Shown here: positions 16,586 to 26,652 of the stretch, piece after piece
Position numbering within the stretch: the first letter of the stretch is position 1
Layout: each line of letters opens with the position of its first letter
DNA from: a virus
Strand: one strand, 5' to 3'
Virus record (IMG/VR): IMGVR_UViG_3300047089_000244
Span: 1-64,000 of that record
DNA: 64,000 nt
Translations under genes and position numbers: made by a program
Notes under the pieces: model-generated
The model's database searches: none
What the model was told of the DNA's origin: nothing
Seen by the model: only the letters and a program-made list of their open reading frames with translations

Positions 16586-18547
16586 TCAAGGGGCAACGTT
16601 ACGTCCGATACGCAGATTGCGTACCTCGGCGCTGTACGGGAATGGCAGACCTTCCGTAGGACGGGTGAACTCAAAGCGAATGAACCGCGTGTAGATCATG
16701 GCGCTCAAGGATGTGCTGATGTTCATCGTGATAAGCGACCACTGATTGATGTTCTTGGCTTCATAAGATGTGCTTTGAGTAGACGGTGCTTCACGTTCAT
16801 TGACTAGAGTCACAGGAATAAACCTACGTGCTGGCGCTGCATCGAGCAAGTCATAGCTCACTGAGATTTTGAATGGCTTCTGTGATGATTCAAACGAGAT
16901 GAAATTGACCGCTTGCACGGTACCGAGATCGATCTCTAAGAAGTCTGATCCCGCAAGTCGCTCTAGGGATGACCAAAAGGGTGCGGTTTCAGATGGCGCT
17001 CCTTGGATCTGAGCGAGATTCTGATAGATAGCAGGGTAGATGGAGTTGACGAGGGGTTCTGGGCCTACTTTAGTTGTCAGTGGTTCCGGAGGATTGACAG
17101 CGGCATCGATGGCTTTGAATTCCTCTCTCGGGCTCTGGAAAGTAGCGAGGAATGGATACTGCGCTTGCTGCGCAGCCGAGTAAATACCAATATGTTCATC
17201 TTTGTAGTTGTCTAGTTCTTCTAGATGTTCATTGCCTACCTCGGTGTAAGCCACTGCCGCAGCGACATTATGGAAGTTGACGTAATTAGCATGTTGTCCG
17301 TTGATCGCTACAGGAGCCTCATTCTCTATGCCTGGTTCGATCCAGGTGGTTGAACTTACAGGAGGCCACGGCAGACCCCTCTTACCTGTCACGTAGCGTA
17401 GAACTTCAATGAATTCTGAATCAGCAAAGGAGGCGTTAGGGATCTGACGCTTAGTTAGACCAGGAGCTTTGCCCGGTGTGAGGATACAAGTAACAGGCTT
17501 GATATTGTCAATAGCGACCTGGGCAAAATACCAATCTTCCGTTGGGATCACGGCTTCCTCGCCGTCTGCGGAGACTCCTACTTGATCGACAGCTACTTCG
17601 ATCTCAATTAGATGCCCTTCGTTATCGGCGAGAGAGTTTTGTGTGATTAGGAACTGTGGCATTGGCTTATCAGCCAGTTCATTGGTGAAACTAATAACAA
17701 GGGGGTTGCCAGGGAAAGGGCCACCTGTGACAGATACGTTTCGATTACCAATAACTGGAAGAGCTTCCAGCGCGAGTGTGAGTTCTTCGAAGTCAACGTT
17801 AAAGGGTAGTGCATACGTCGTACTGGTGTTCTGAATTTCTTCGCCTTTTCGACCTGGACCTAAAGGCATAGTGAGCTTGAACGTGCCCGTGATAGCATTG
17901 CCTTCCTCGATCGAGATCGTTTGCTGTGCGCTTTGTGGATGTTCCTGGCGTGGTAAGAGGATGATCTCTTCCGTTGATTTAGTCAGGCCGATCGGTTCGA
18001 TGCCGAGAGGGTCGTCAGAGAAACCGTCATATAGGCTATGATAGTTCTCTACGATTTCGACTGCACGATTAAGAGCCGACTTGGCTGCCAGAGTAATACC
18101 AAGTAATGTGCCACCAGCACGCACAGCCTTGAGGTAGTTAATCGCTCGGTTCTTGTAGGACGAATCCGATTCCTGGATTTTCTCCCACTGTTCATTGCTT
18201 AAGAGCCCTTCAGTGTCGTCGGTGTATGTCTCAAATGCTAGGCGGGCGAAGGAGAATGGTTCTGCGTAGAAGGCGTCTAGTTCGGTAGTGCGCAGGCCAT
18301 TGGCTTCGATGTTTAAGCGAGCTTCGAGGAAGTTCTGCTTGAGGGTCCCCACGCCAGCCGGACCCAGTAGCGTGTACATGAGCGCAACCAGATTCGAGTC
18401 GAGCGACTTGTTGTACAGCGTTTCAGGGAAAGCATCGAGATAACTGATAGGGTGTTTCGGGCCTCCTAATGGCTCGATGAAGACCTGCTGGTTGATGACA
18501 GTCGTGATGTCCGGTGTTTCGACCGTTGTGCCAAGAGGTTCAGACAT
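16586..18547 (-). CDS. Baseplate/tail protein (gpI-like position) with discoidin-like C-terminus
   Basis: A 653-residue protein encoded directly after the baseplate J gene, where P2-like phages carry gpI. The N-terminal 130 residues (TLYNKSLDSNLVALMYTLLG, then ARLAFETYTDD) are helical and could attach to the baseplate. The C-terminal 140 residues (FLEIDLGTVQAVNFISFESS, then FIRFEFTRP) have the look of an F5/8 type C (discoidin) carbohydrate-binding domain. The start overlaps the preceding stop as TAATG. It likely connects the baseplate to adhesins. Confidence 0.65.
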   Translation of the reverse strand: MSEPLGTTVETPDITTVINQQVFIEPLGGPKHPISYLDAFPETLYNKSLDSNLVALMYTLLGPAGVGTLKQNFLEARLNIEANGLRTTELDAFYAEPFSFARLAFETYTDDTEGLLSNEQWEKIQESDSSYKNRAINYLKAVRAGGTLLGITLAAKSALNRAVEIVENYHSLYDGFSDDPLGIEPIGLTKSTEEIILLPRQEHPQSAQQTISIEEGNAITGTFKLTMPLGPGRKGEEIQNTSTTYALPFNVDFEELTLALEALPVIGNRNVSVTGGPFPGNPLVISFTNELADKPMPQFLITQNSLADNEGHLIEIEVAVDQVGVSADGEEAVIPTEDWYFAQVAIDNIKPVTCILTPGKAPGLTKRQIPNASFADSEFIEVLRYVTGKRGLPWPPVSSTTWIEPGIENEAPVAINGQHANYVNFHNVAAAVAYTEVGNEHLEELDNYKDEHIGIYSAAQQAQYPFLATFQSPREEFKAIDAAVNPPEPLTTKVGPEPLVNSIYPAIYQNLAQIQGAPSETAPFWSSLERLAGSDFLEIDLGTVQAVNFISFESSQKPFKISVSYDLLDAAPARRFIPVTLVNEREAPSTQSTSYEAKNINQWSLITMNISTSLSAMIYTRFIRFEFTRPTEGLPFPYSAEVRNLRIGRNVAP

Positions 18548-18738
18548 TATGCCTTCTCTAGTGCGAAAGGACAGTCCGCCATCGTGTGTGTGTCTGAGAT
18601 GTAGACATAGGTACTCCAGCCTTCGCGGGTCTGCTTGCCGATGTCGGGGTCATCCAACTGTGTGCGTCGAATGAGACGATCAGGTCCAGCGCTAAGCGGA
18701 TCGGTAGCGATCAGATCGATATGTGTTGAATCAATCAT
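18547..18738 (-). CDS. Small 63-residue baseplate-operon protein
   Basis: Begins MIDSTHIDLIATDP and lies between baseplate J and the gpI-position gene, coupled to the latter by TAATG. The sequence contains GWSTYVYISDTH, suggesting a small beta structure. No family is recognised. Its conserved position in a translationally coupled operon is the main support. Confidence 0.6.
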   Translation of the reverse strand: MIDSTHIDLIATDPLSAGPDRLIRRTQLDDPDIGKQTREGWSTYVYISDTHTMADCPFALEKA

Positions 18739-18741
18739 GGT

Positions 18742-21441
18742 TTAAGCCTTCTCCCACACGTTCTGCGCTCGTGACTTGATGATTAGGCCAGGTACGGTAT
18801 CTCCTTCCTGCGTTCCGGTTGGCAGCGCGGGCAACTCGTCATCACGCAGGAAGAAGTCAGAATCAAAGGTATATTCACCGCCAGCAAATGGTTTGTCTGC
18901 TGGGGCGAGTGGGTAGAATACGGTCGGAAGTGCCTTCAAAGGAGCACCACTTTGTTTACCCACTTTCTGGTATTCAATACGGAAAGATCGAATAGATTCA
19001 GTTACGTTCGTAGATACCCTGATATCCTCGCTCACTTTTACCGTTTCAGGACTTATGACTTTATTGATCTGTGCTTCAAGAATTGCGGCGGTGGTGCCTT
19101 CTTCAATTGGTTTGATTTCTTCAGTTTTTTCTGCTCCGGCTGGACCATACACAAGCTGATAAGCACCGCGTTCTGGATGACCCACAATATAAAGAGCTTG
19201 AATCTCCTTTTCAGTTTTATTACCCCATCGAATACGATCGAGAGTGACGCCCTCTAGAGGCTTACCATTGATGTCAGTTTGCCATACGCGAATGAGATTC
19301 GGATCATTCGGTACATCATTTGACCAGCGCACGTTCTGTACCCCGGCGACATTATGGATCTGCTGAAGTAAATCAGAGAGCCGGATGACGCTACCAAAGA
19401 ACTGATCAGCAAAGAACGTTTCGATAGCTTCATGGATCGCGTTGTTGACAGTAGATGGAGTAGCCTGTGGCGCATAGACTACAGTGATGTCAAGCTTGAA
19501 GTAACGAACGCGCGCCTTGTGCGCAAGCAAATCTGTGGTGACTTGCCTGCTGGCCTCTAGAGCGGCTTGTAAATCTTCGATGTTCTGATCGTAGAAATAT
19601 GGCTCGACTTCAACTGTTTCCGGGCTTTCCAGTTCGCTAAATCGCTTACCCGTGTATTCAGGCTCTTCTTTTCCTGGGTTTGGAATACCTTCTTCGGGTT
19701 TACCCAAGTCAGCAGGAATTGTAGCGCTCCACTCAATGCCATCTCGTGCTCTGATTGTACCGCCATAACCCGAGACATCATGTACAAGCCAATAGTGATG
19801 TCCCCGGTAGTATTTATTTTCACCAATTGTGATCTGCGCTGGGATACCTAGCACGGGCAATGCAAATAGCGTTGTGAGAATATTACCTTCAAGCGGTCGC
19901 TTGGTTGGTTCTCCATCTCGTCGGTAGTTCTCGTAGTAGTACATACTCGTCGGGTTATCTACGAACGCCTGTGAGTTGCCCGCTAATGGTGCTGTGAAAA
20001 TCGTGGATGTGGACTGTTCGTTTGTACCGTCAATGTAGACATCGACTGCATTAGTGACATTGTGCAAAATACTATTGCGTGATGCCAAAGACGTGTAGGC
20101 ATATTCGAAGAGAATAACGTCATTTGGCGATAAAGCCTGAATGGCTTCTTCGCTGCCAAGGTAGACATTGGTAAAGGTAACGTTTGGCTGATTTTTACCA
20201 GTGATGTTAGTGCGCGGGTCTACACCCACACCATCGATCATGGCACGCAGCGTGTCACCTTGGAGCAATGGAGGGTAGTTAAAGTTGAAGTCCACACCTT
20301 CACGGAAGAAGAATTTACTGATACCAGATGTGGTATCGGAGATGAAGACTGGAAGCCCTTTCCAAATTTCCTTGGCAAACGGATTCGTGGATAGGGCGGT
20401 TGTCCATTTAGTGACGAGCGTTTCGTAGTATGGTTTCCATTCACCGACAAATACCCAGCCACCTTCAACGGTGCTAGCAAGTGCTTTGGAGACGACGATT
20501 TCTGTAGGTGATTTGATTTCTGCGATAGTACCGGAAACTGCCAAGATTGGACTATCTTCAGATTTGAAGACCTCAACTGGGTCGCCTACTTTGATCCCTA
20601 TAGTAGATGGAATCGTGACAACATTACTGCCATTTACACCAGAGCCACGTACCATAAGCGGGTATGGATATCCACCATAAGATTCCCCTCCACCAAAGGG
20701 GTAGGAGGTCTGATCTGTGCCCGCCGGTACCTGGATGTACTCTTGGTATTTGGAGATTGGCCCGATGACGTTAGCCTTGGTGCTGAAGGCAGTCGCTACG
20801 CATAGCGCAAGGAACTGGTCTTCGGTGCCTGCGAGGTTACGGAAGACGGTGTTCTTAAAGCGCGTCTTGAGGCTATTGTCATCTTCCTGATCGTTACCTC
20901 CGGTAGTAGCCGCAGGATTCGTAACAGATGTGATTCCCAGAACAGGCGCAAACGACATAATCGTGATTGCTTCGGCTGGCACATCACCAATCGAACCAGG
21001 AGTTTTTGCCTTGATCGGAACAAGCCCTGTTTCAGATTCTCCTACATGCAGGGTGATTGTTGAAGTTGTAACGAATTCGGGTAGGATACCATCGGTAGCT
21101 GTCGAAATATGAGACTTTAGAATCACTCCGGACGGGATAACGATATTCACCGTAGCGGGGGTATTGCGTTTGAACTTGACGAAGCCTGTGGCTAGGGTTG
21201 CTTTTTGCCGTTCGAAACCAAAGAGCGACATGAAATTAGTAAGATTCGAACCGAACTTACTATCCACATTGAGCGCTTCTTGAAGTCCCACGAGATCAAT
21301 AGAGTTTTCAGCGATGGCTCCCGATACCGTATCGAAGACAAGACGCTCAGGGGTGCCTACTTCGGCAGAGATGGTAGGCTTGAGCAGACGAATCTGCGCA
21401 ACCATCTGTTCTGCTATCTGGGTTTGAGTTAGAACGGGCAT
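18742..21441 (-). CDS. Baseplate J-like wedge protein
   Basis: An 899-residue protein of the baseplate J/gp6-like family. Characteristic segments are the N-terminal helix and GAIAENSIDLVGLQEALN (about 35-52), GFVKFKRNTPATVNIVIPSG (about 86-105), GSIGDVPAEAIT, and NPAATTGGNDQEDDNSLKTR (about 180-200), which is the family hallmark. The protein is about twice as long as P2 gpJ; extra beta-rich domains follow and a C-terminal region contains an insertion around residues 760-850. It forms the baseplate wedge with the neighbouring gp25-like protein and is strong evidence for a contractile tail. Confidence 0.9.
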   Translation of the reverse strand: MPVLTQTQIAEQMVAQIRLLKPTISAEVGTPERLVFDTVSGAIAENSIDLVGLQEALNVDSKFGSNLTNFMSLFGFERQKATLATGFVKFKRNTPATVNIVIPSGVILKSHISTATDGILPEFVTTSTITLHVGESETGLVPIKAKTPGSIGDVPAEAITIMSFAPVLGITSVTNPAATTGGNDQEDDNSLKTRFKNTVFRNLAGTEDQFLALCVATAFSTKANVIGPISKYQEYIQVPAGTDQTSYPFGGGESYGGYPYPLMVRGSGVNGSNVVTIPSTIGIKVGDPVEVFKSEDSPILAVSGTIAEIKSPTEIVVSKALASTVEGGWVFVGEWKPYYETLVTKWTTALSTNPFAKEIWKGLPVFISDTTSGISKFFFREGVDFNFNYPPLLQGDTLRAMIDGVGVDPRTNITGKNQPNVTFTNVYLGSEEAIQALSPNDVILFEYAYTSLASRNSILHNVTNAVDVYIDGTNEQSTSTIFTAPLAGNSQAFVDNPTSMYYYENYRRDGEPTKRPLEGNILTTLFALPVLGIPAQITIGENKYYRGHHYWLVHDVSGYGGTIRARDGIEWSATIPADLGKPEEGIPNPGKEEPEYTGKRFSELESPETVEVEPYFYDQNIEDLQAALEASRQVTTDLLAHKARVRYFKLDITVVYAPQATPSTVNNAIHEAIETFFADQFFGSVIRLSDLLQQIHNVAGVQNVRWSNDVPNDPNLIRVWQTDINGKPLEGVTLDRIRWGNKTEKEIQALYIVGHPERGAYQLVYGPAGAEKTEEIKPIEEGTTAAILEAQINKVISPETVKVSEDIRVSTNVTESIRSFRIEYQKVGKQSGAPLKALPTVFYPLAPADKPFAGGEYTFDSDFFLRDDELPALPTGTQEGDTVPGLIIKSRAQNVWEKA

Positions 21442-21893
21442 TATGCACTCACCGGGATACTTATTTCGATAGTGTCATTGCCGATTTCAAGGGAAAGATT
21501 GCAGAGCAAGTGGTCTTCGGCGGAAACGAAGTTGAGGCTAACAACCCGGAGTAGAATCTCCTCGGGGGTTAACGTAGGCTTGCCGAATTTGATTGCGTCG
21601 TCTTCGTTTCGTGCGATTTGCTGAGCCTGATAGTTTTGGCAGATACGTAGTAGCTCAGAGCGTACAACAGCAGCGGCGTGATTAAAATCTCTTGTGCCGA
21701 TGACGGTGGTTTCTGGGTTGATTAGGTCTTCCTCTAAGATCGAACCAAATTCTGGGTGAAGTTCCTCGAATCCGAGTGGTGTCAAAATGGCACACACGAG
21801 ATCCTGTTGTAGCTTAGCCGCGTTTACAACGGTACCCAAAGAGGTTCCGCTCAATCCAAGATCGCCATTTTTGAGTTCAAGTGAGAAGGACAT
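21441..21893 (-). CDS. gp25-like baseplate wedge protein
   Basis: A 150-residue protein of the gp25/gpW family, which has a lysozyme-like fold without enzymatic activity and nucleates sheath polymerisation on the baseplate. The family pattern is visible as LQQDLVCAILTPLGFEELHPEFGS (about 28-51), then RDFNHAAAVVRSELLRICQNY (about 68-88) and LRVVSLNFVSAEDHLLC. Order and adjacency with baseplate J match other contractile phages. Confidence 0.85.
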   Translation of the reverse strand: MSFSLELKNGDLGLSGTSLGTVVNAAKLQQDLVCAILTPLGFEELHPEFGSILEEDLINPETTVIGTRDFNHAAAVVRSELLRICQNYQAQQIARNEDDAIKFGKPTLTPEEILLRVVSLNFVSAEDHLLCNLSLEIGNDTIEISIPVSA

Positions 21894-21911
21894 TCGTCTA
21901 TTACTATACCG

Positions 21912-23432
21912 TTATGCGCTAGGGAAGAATGCGTATGCAACAGATTTCAATTCTTCCGTACCGGCGGCTTTGACCTCCCATGTGGTTTCCTTAGGGATGA
22001 TGAATGTCATTGGTACAACCGAGCCGTGGTATTCGATTTCCGCCACTTCCGTTCCTCCAATGAAGACATGCGAAGGGTTCTGTTCTTTAGTGGAGATGAT
22101 GGCTAGCGTGATGAACTGGTTACTAGGCGTATACGCTGTGTTATAGAAGAATTTTCCTGATGGTTTGAAGTATTTTTCGATTCCAAAGATGTTACTTTGT
22201 ATTCTAGTGAGCTTACCATTTTCGTTTAGTAAAAGTCGCCCACTCGATGCGCTGATAATAGCGTCCCCAGGTTCAGCTACAATCGATTGGGGAACAAATA
22301 GTTCCCACGGAGCACCTGGATCAGTAGGCTTAACACATAATTTCGGTTCGATTATCCATACAAATTCATCAGATACTTCGCCCCCTTTCCCTTTGACTGT
22401 AATTTTGACTGTAAAATGTCCGACATGTTTTGGGGTTCCGGTAATTTTTCCTGTGGAGGAATTGATAGACAGTCCTTCGGGCAACCCGGTGGCTTGGTAT
22501 TCTTCTGTATTGGTGGCCACGATTGTCAGTGAAACCGTTTCGCCTACATGATTGTCTTGAGTCCCTGGATTTGTCAAAACGGGTGGTTCTTTAGACGGAG
22601 CCGAAAGAGCAAGTAATTCTGGTGTTTTGCCTTCGAGGATAGATCCTAATGACAACCATTCCGGTTCTTCAATTTTAGTGGCAATTGATATACGAGCAAT
22701 ATATCCTTTTTTGGGTCCTTCGCGCCAACAGAGACAATAAAGATAGGTGGAGTCGATAGAGATCCCATGTGTTTCGCCTATTGTTTCAAACCATTCTTCT
22801 GGTTCAGTCCCGTCGATCTTAGCGCGAAAAATAAATCCTTCACCTGTATTGACGTAAATGTGTGTTGAATCAAGAACAATCTGTTCGGGGGTTCTTGTGA
22901 GTTTAATCCATTCTACTTCAACTTCAGTCCCATCAAGCTTCGCGCGACCGATGGCCTCATTGAATCCTTTAGGTCTGCCGATCCAATAAATATGAGTGGC
23001 GTCAACAGTGATGCCCCTGATTTTATTTTGATTTTCAGTAACTACAAGTTTTTCAGTTTTTTCAGTACCATCGAGGTTGGCACGTCCAATTTCGTTAGAT
23101 GATCCTTCTCCCGATTGCGTTTTAGCCCAATAGATATGAGTTTCATCGACGGTGATTTGAACTTCATAACCTGATTTCCCGGCCCATGTGATCCATTCTT
23201 TTTCAACTCCAGTCCCATCAAGCTTCGCGCGATTGATTGAAGGAGTTGGCGAACCACCAATTTGATTACTGGACCAATAAATATGAGTAGCACTTGTGGC
23301 GATACTCGTAACCCGTTCAGTGAGTGCTTTGATAAATTCGAATTCGGGTGCTGTTGGACCAGGATATAACGAACGTGACAACTCACCTTTGAGTTCACTA
23401 AATTGCTCCCAGAAATAGAAATATTGACTCAT
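21912..23432 (-). CDS. Baseplate-associated beta-propeller and Ig-like protein
   Basis: A 506-residue protein. Residues about 40-270 contain five propeller-like repeats with the cores ATHIYWSSN, ETHIYWAKT, ATHIYWIGR, STHIYVNTG and STYLYCLC, most followed by R-A-K/N-L/I-DGT and a WI/EW end; this is the YWTD/DUF5050 pattern. Residues about 285-350 are a putative Ig domain (LPEGLSINSSTGKITGTPK). The C-terminal 130 residues are another beta domain. The gene is inserted between the OB-fold-like gene and gp25. A receptor-binding or glycan-binding role is inferred. It overlaps the upstream gene by four bases. Confidence 0.75.
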   Translation of the reverse strand: MSQYFYFWEQFSELKGELSRSLYPGPTAPEFEFIKALTERVTSIATSATHIYWSSNQIGGSPTPSINRAKLDGTGVEKEWITWAGKSGYEVQITVDETHIYWAKTQSGEGSSNEIGRANLDGTEKTEKLVVTENQNKIRGITVDATHIYWIGRPKGFNEAIGRAKLDGTEVEVEWIKLTRTPEQIVLDSTHIYVNTGEGFIFRAKIDGTEPEEWFETIGETHGISIDSTYLYCLCWREGPKKGYIARISIATKIEEPEWLSLGSILEGKTPELLALSAPSKEPPVLTNPGTQDNHVGETVSLTIVATNTEEYQATGLPEGLSINSSTGKITGTPKHVGHFTVKITVKGKGGEVSDEFVWIIEPKLCVKPTDPGAPWELFVPQSIVAEPGDAIISASSGRLLLNENGKLTRIQSNIFGIEKYFKPSGKFFYNTAYTPSNQFITLAIISTKEQNPSHVFIGGTEVAEIEYHGSVVPMTFIIPKETTWEVKAAGTEELKSVAYAFFPSA

Positions 23433-23758
23433 GATGTCTTCTTGTAAAATTTGTTTGATTCTTCAGGGTATTCTACGATGGTCCCTTTAGCATATGCTTG
23501 ATCGCATTCGAAAATAGGATATGGATTCGGGACACTCTGAGGCTCATAAATACTGTCCAAATACCACGATCCATTTTCTTCACTTACCATCCATCTCTCG
23601 CCAGGAATAGGCCAACGAAATGTAGGAGTATAATTATAGGCATTGATGGTGATAACCTCACCATTTCTTGTTTCAGCTTCGATCAGACGTGTAGCTGGAT
23701 TACAAGTGATGATCTTGACTCCGCGTTTTGGTTGTATATTTACGTGATTACTTAACAT
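23429..23758 (-). CDS. Small OB-fold-like baseplate/spike protein
   Basis: A 109-residue protein with a strand-rich core (RLIEAETRNGEVITINAY, then FRWPIPGERWMVSEENGSWY) that fits the OB fold of gpV/gp5-type spike or hub-adaptor proteins. The position immediately after the hub gene supports this. It is too short to contain the spike beta-helix, so a separate tip protein or a fold variant is possible. ATGA overlap with the propeller gene. Confidence 0.5.
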   Translation of the reverse strand: MLSNHVNIQPKRGVKIITCNPATRLIEAETRNGEVITINAYNYTPTFRWPIPGERWMVSEENGSWYLDSIYEPQSVPNPYPIFECDQAYAKGTIVEYPEESNKFYKKTS

Positions 23759-26652
23759 TAGAACGGAGTTTTCTGTAGTGCATTATTTCCACCAAAGGCT
23801 TTGCTATTTTCAGCATTCGTTTTTAGATTTGTCTTGATTGGAATAGCTGGGCGTTGTGGAGGCGCAGTAGCTTTTGCCTTTGTTTCATCACGTAGCGGCT
23901 CGATCAAAGCATCTACCATATTCGGGGGAAGTATTTGGGTATTGGTGGTCGGTTCTCCATTAACGTAGAGAACTGATGGCGCTGTAAGCTGAGCGACTGT
24001 TTGGTATCCGTTGGTAGTGTCCCAAGTGTGCGTGACCGATTCGATGAACATCTGCATACCATGCTCAGGGAAGCCCACCTTGCCACCGGGGAATAACTCG
24101 GGCATAAAGGTGAAAGTAAATGGCGTTTCAAATTGTCGGGACCAACCAAGGAGAAACTGCTGGTAGGCAAGTAGGCACTCATAGATCGTGCTAGTGACCA
24201 GAGGGTATTCCTCCTTGAGCACGCGCGGACCATACCGTCGGAGGAATTCAACTGCCTCCTTACTGTTCATCAAAGCGGATACGCCTGGACGCTTTTGATT
24301 AATTTTTTCTTGTTCGGTATTGTACAGGATGCCTTCGGAGTCCATCGCTTCGAAGATCGTCATGACTCCGGCCTTCTGCTCAATCACTAGAGGGTTGCTT
24401 GTTGGGCTAGCGGGATAGATGGGGTTGCCGAGAGAGAAGACATGTGTGACGAGATTATTATCGCTTAGATCGATTCCTCCATCGATGATCTCAATGTCGT
24501 AAATGAGCCAGTACGCATCGTGGTGACCGAATTCACCGAAATAGTCTGGGTAGAATGCGTAGAAGTCTCCGTTCGGTAGCGACTGGAAGCTGCGCAATGA
24601 AGCCTGGCAGACCTGCTGAACGAAGTTCATGAGTTTCTGCGAATTCATGAGCGCCTTCTGCCCACCAAAGATTTGAGCCTCGGCACGTTCGATGGCTCCA
24701 GGCAAGCTGATGTTCGAGGCGAATGCTGCTGCCGTAGCTTGACTCAGGATAGAATTTGTAGGTGATCCTGAGCCTTCTTCTCCTTTGGCCTTCCCTTCGG
24801 TTTCCCCTTCCGTACCAGCAAGAGCCGGAGGAGGTTTTCCCGTGTATGGTTCTTCGAGTTGTTTGGTGCTCAGGTGCATCGATTCATAAGAGCCGCTTGC
24901 AGAAGGCCATTCGCTTTCATGTTCGCCGCCCCATCCTGCACCTCCTTTAGAATTCTTGTTCCATCCAGTGCTGAAGTAACGACCATTGATGGTCATCCAC
25001 TCGTGTTTAGAGTTCCAATAAATCGTGACCCCTTTACCCTTGGGACCTGGACCCGGTTCGCCGATGTGGCCATAAATATGACCCATTTCACCAGAAGTAC
25101 CGAAAGATGATCCTGTAGGTACAAATCCTCCGGCAGCGAGTACAGCTAAAACAGAACCGGAACAATCGAAACCATTGACTAGAGATCCCCCTGACTCGTG
25201 TTCGGTACCCATGCTGGGTGTACCGACATGTGGATGTCCTCCGCCGAGTGCATACGGGTATTCCCTGTTGCTAATTTCTGAGGCGCGAGAGTCCATGGCG
25301 TCGAACCGGGTCCTTTGACCATTGCCACCCTTGCCTTTGGTTTCCTGCGAATTGCGTTGTGTTTCTTCTGGATTTTCTTCACCAAGACCTTCTTTGAGCG
25401 GGGGTTTAGATGTGGGCGGGTACTGTGAAATGAGACGCTTAGCTTTAGCAAGGTTGGCAGCCCAGTCTTCCTTGTAAGCTTCTTTGCCTGGCTGTTGTGT
25501 CTGGACTGCCCATTCTTCCCAGTTGCCTTCGATCTTGAGATTGGGTTTTTCGACGGAGCGCATGACCGCAGCCTTACAAAATGCTTCAGTCGCCTTAGCA
25601 GTGTCGCGTGCGTCCTCTGGGTAATGGACTTTGATGCCAGGGTAAGGTTCGCCCGATGTGAATTGAAACCAACCCGTAGCTTTAGCGCTATTGAACGATG
25701 TGATCTCCTTCTGGTTAAAACTACACTCGCTCAACGATGTGCCAACAACAAATTCAGGTGGTAGATTGTGACGAGTTGCGATTTCGTTCATCGTTTCCAC
25801 AACCTCCTTGACATTGGTTAAATTACCAGTTGGTTGGTTTTTACCTTCACCTCCGCCTGGTCCTCCCCCTTTTCCATGAGAACTAATCCCGATTGCTGCG
25901 GCCCAGAATAGGTTGATCTCTTCCTGCGCCTTTTTATCATTTTGTTCGAAATCATTCCATAGCCTGTTAATTAACTTAGGTACCGAGGCAGGTACGTCCT
26001 CGATCCAAATCTTCTCATCTTGCCAATCGCCGATGAAAAAGAGGATGGCCCAAAGTAGATTGGCAAATGAGCCATCATTGGTCGCGTATTGCCCACCTTT
26101 TTCAACACCAAAGGGAACACCGTTTGGACTATTCTTGAATCCTTCTTGACCTGCCTTCGCTGCCCATTTGTCTGCCAGTTCAGTGCCCTGTCCACCTTCG
26201 ATCCCCCCGGTGGTAGGACCGATGACCTCGCCTTCAGCACCTTTAGTTGGATTCCAACCGAAGTGTTCAAGTAGACTGAGTGTATACGGCTGTGCAAGCT
26301 GGTACCAGGTGTAAAGGAGTTTCTTTAGTGTGCAGGATGCTTCAAGCGTAATTGGCCCTGGACGCATTTGATAATACGGAGACTTATCTATAAAGCCAGT
26401 AAAGACCTGCACAGGATGACCTGGTGTACGCTCCAGGAAAATTGTGATCGGGTCCATTGGATGAAATGCTACTTCGCCGGGCCGAGTAAAGATTCGATCT
26501 GGATTGCGAAGTGTAAGCTTGGCCGTTGATACTTGATTGATCAATCGATTAATCTCACCGCCAATCACATAGTCTGTCAGGTCCATAATTTCTTCGCGTG
26601 TGTTCTTCACAAAGGCATAACACTTGGGTGAATAGACTAGCCTCTGAGCCAT
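23758..26652 (-). CDS. Baseplate hub protein with two peptidoglycan hydrolase domains
   Basis: A 964-residue protein. The ends match gpD/gp27-type hubs: N-terminal LTDYVIGGEINRLINQVSTA and FLERTPGHPVQVFTGFIDK, C-terminal FIESVTHTWDTTNGYQTVAQL. Two domains are inserted in the middle. The first, about residues 290-380 (HNLPPEFVVGTSLSECSF, then KATGWFQF), resembles a lytic transglycosylase with the catalytic Glu in SLSECSF. The second, about 455-585, has YPYALGGGHPHVG, FDCSGSVLAV (Cys nucleophile) and VTIYWNSKHEWMTINGRYF (His), an NlpC/P60-type peptidase of a form common in actinobacteria. Together they should open the cell wall during injection. Gly/Glu linkers separate the domains. Confidence 0.85.
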   Translation of the reverse strand: MAQRLVYSPKCYAFVKNTREEIMDLTDYVIGGEINRLINQVSTAKLTLRNPDRIFTRPGEVAFHPMDPITIFLERTPGHPVQVFTGFIDKSPYYQMRPGPITLEASCTLKKLLYTWYQLAQPYTLSLLEHFGWNPTKGAEGEVIGPTTGGIEGGQGTELADKWAAKAGQEGFKNSPNGVPFGVEKGGQYATNDGSFANLLWAILFFIGDWQDEKIWIEDVPASVPKLINRLWNDFEQNDKKAQEEINLFWAAAIGISSHGKGGGPGGGEGKNQPTGNLTNVKEVVETMNEIATRHNLPPEFVVGTSLSECSFNQKEITSFNSAKATGWFQFTSGEPYPGIKVHYPEDARDTAKATEAFCKAAVMRSVEKPNLKIEGNWEEWAVQTQQPGKEAYKEDWAANLAKAKRLISQYPPTSKPPLKEGLGEENPEETQRNSQETKGKGGNGQRTRFDAMDSRASEISNREYPYALGGGHPHVGTPSMGTEHESGGSLVNGFDCSGSVLAVLAAGGFVPTGSSFGTSGEMGHIYGHIGEPGPGPKGKGVTIYWNSKHEWMTINGRYFSTGWNKNSKGGAGWGGEHESEWPSASGSYESMHLSTKQLEEPYTGKPPPALAGTEGETEGKAKGEEGSGSPTNSILSQATAAAFASNISLPGAIERAEAQIFGGQKALMNSQKLMNFVQQVCQASLRSFQSLPNGDFYAFYPDYFGEFGHHDAYWLIYDIEIIDGGIDLSDNNLVTHVFSLGNPIYPASPTSNPLVIEQKAGVMTIFEAMDSEGILYNTEQEKINQKRPGVSALMNSKEAVEFLRRYGPRVLKEEYPLVTSTIYECLLAYQQFLLGWSRQFETPFTFTFMPELFPGGKVGFPEHGMQMFIESVTHTWDTTNGYQTVAQLTAPSVLYVNGEPTTNTQILPPNMVDALIEPLRDETKAKATAPPQRPAIPIKTNLKTNAENSKAFGGNNALQKTPF

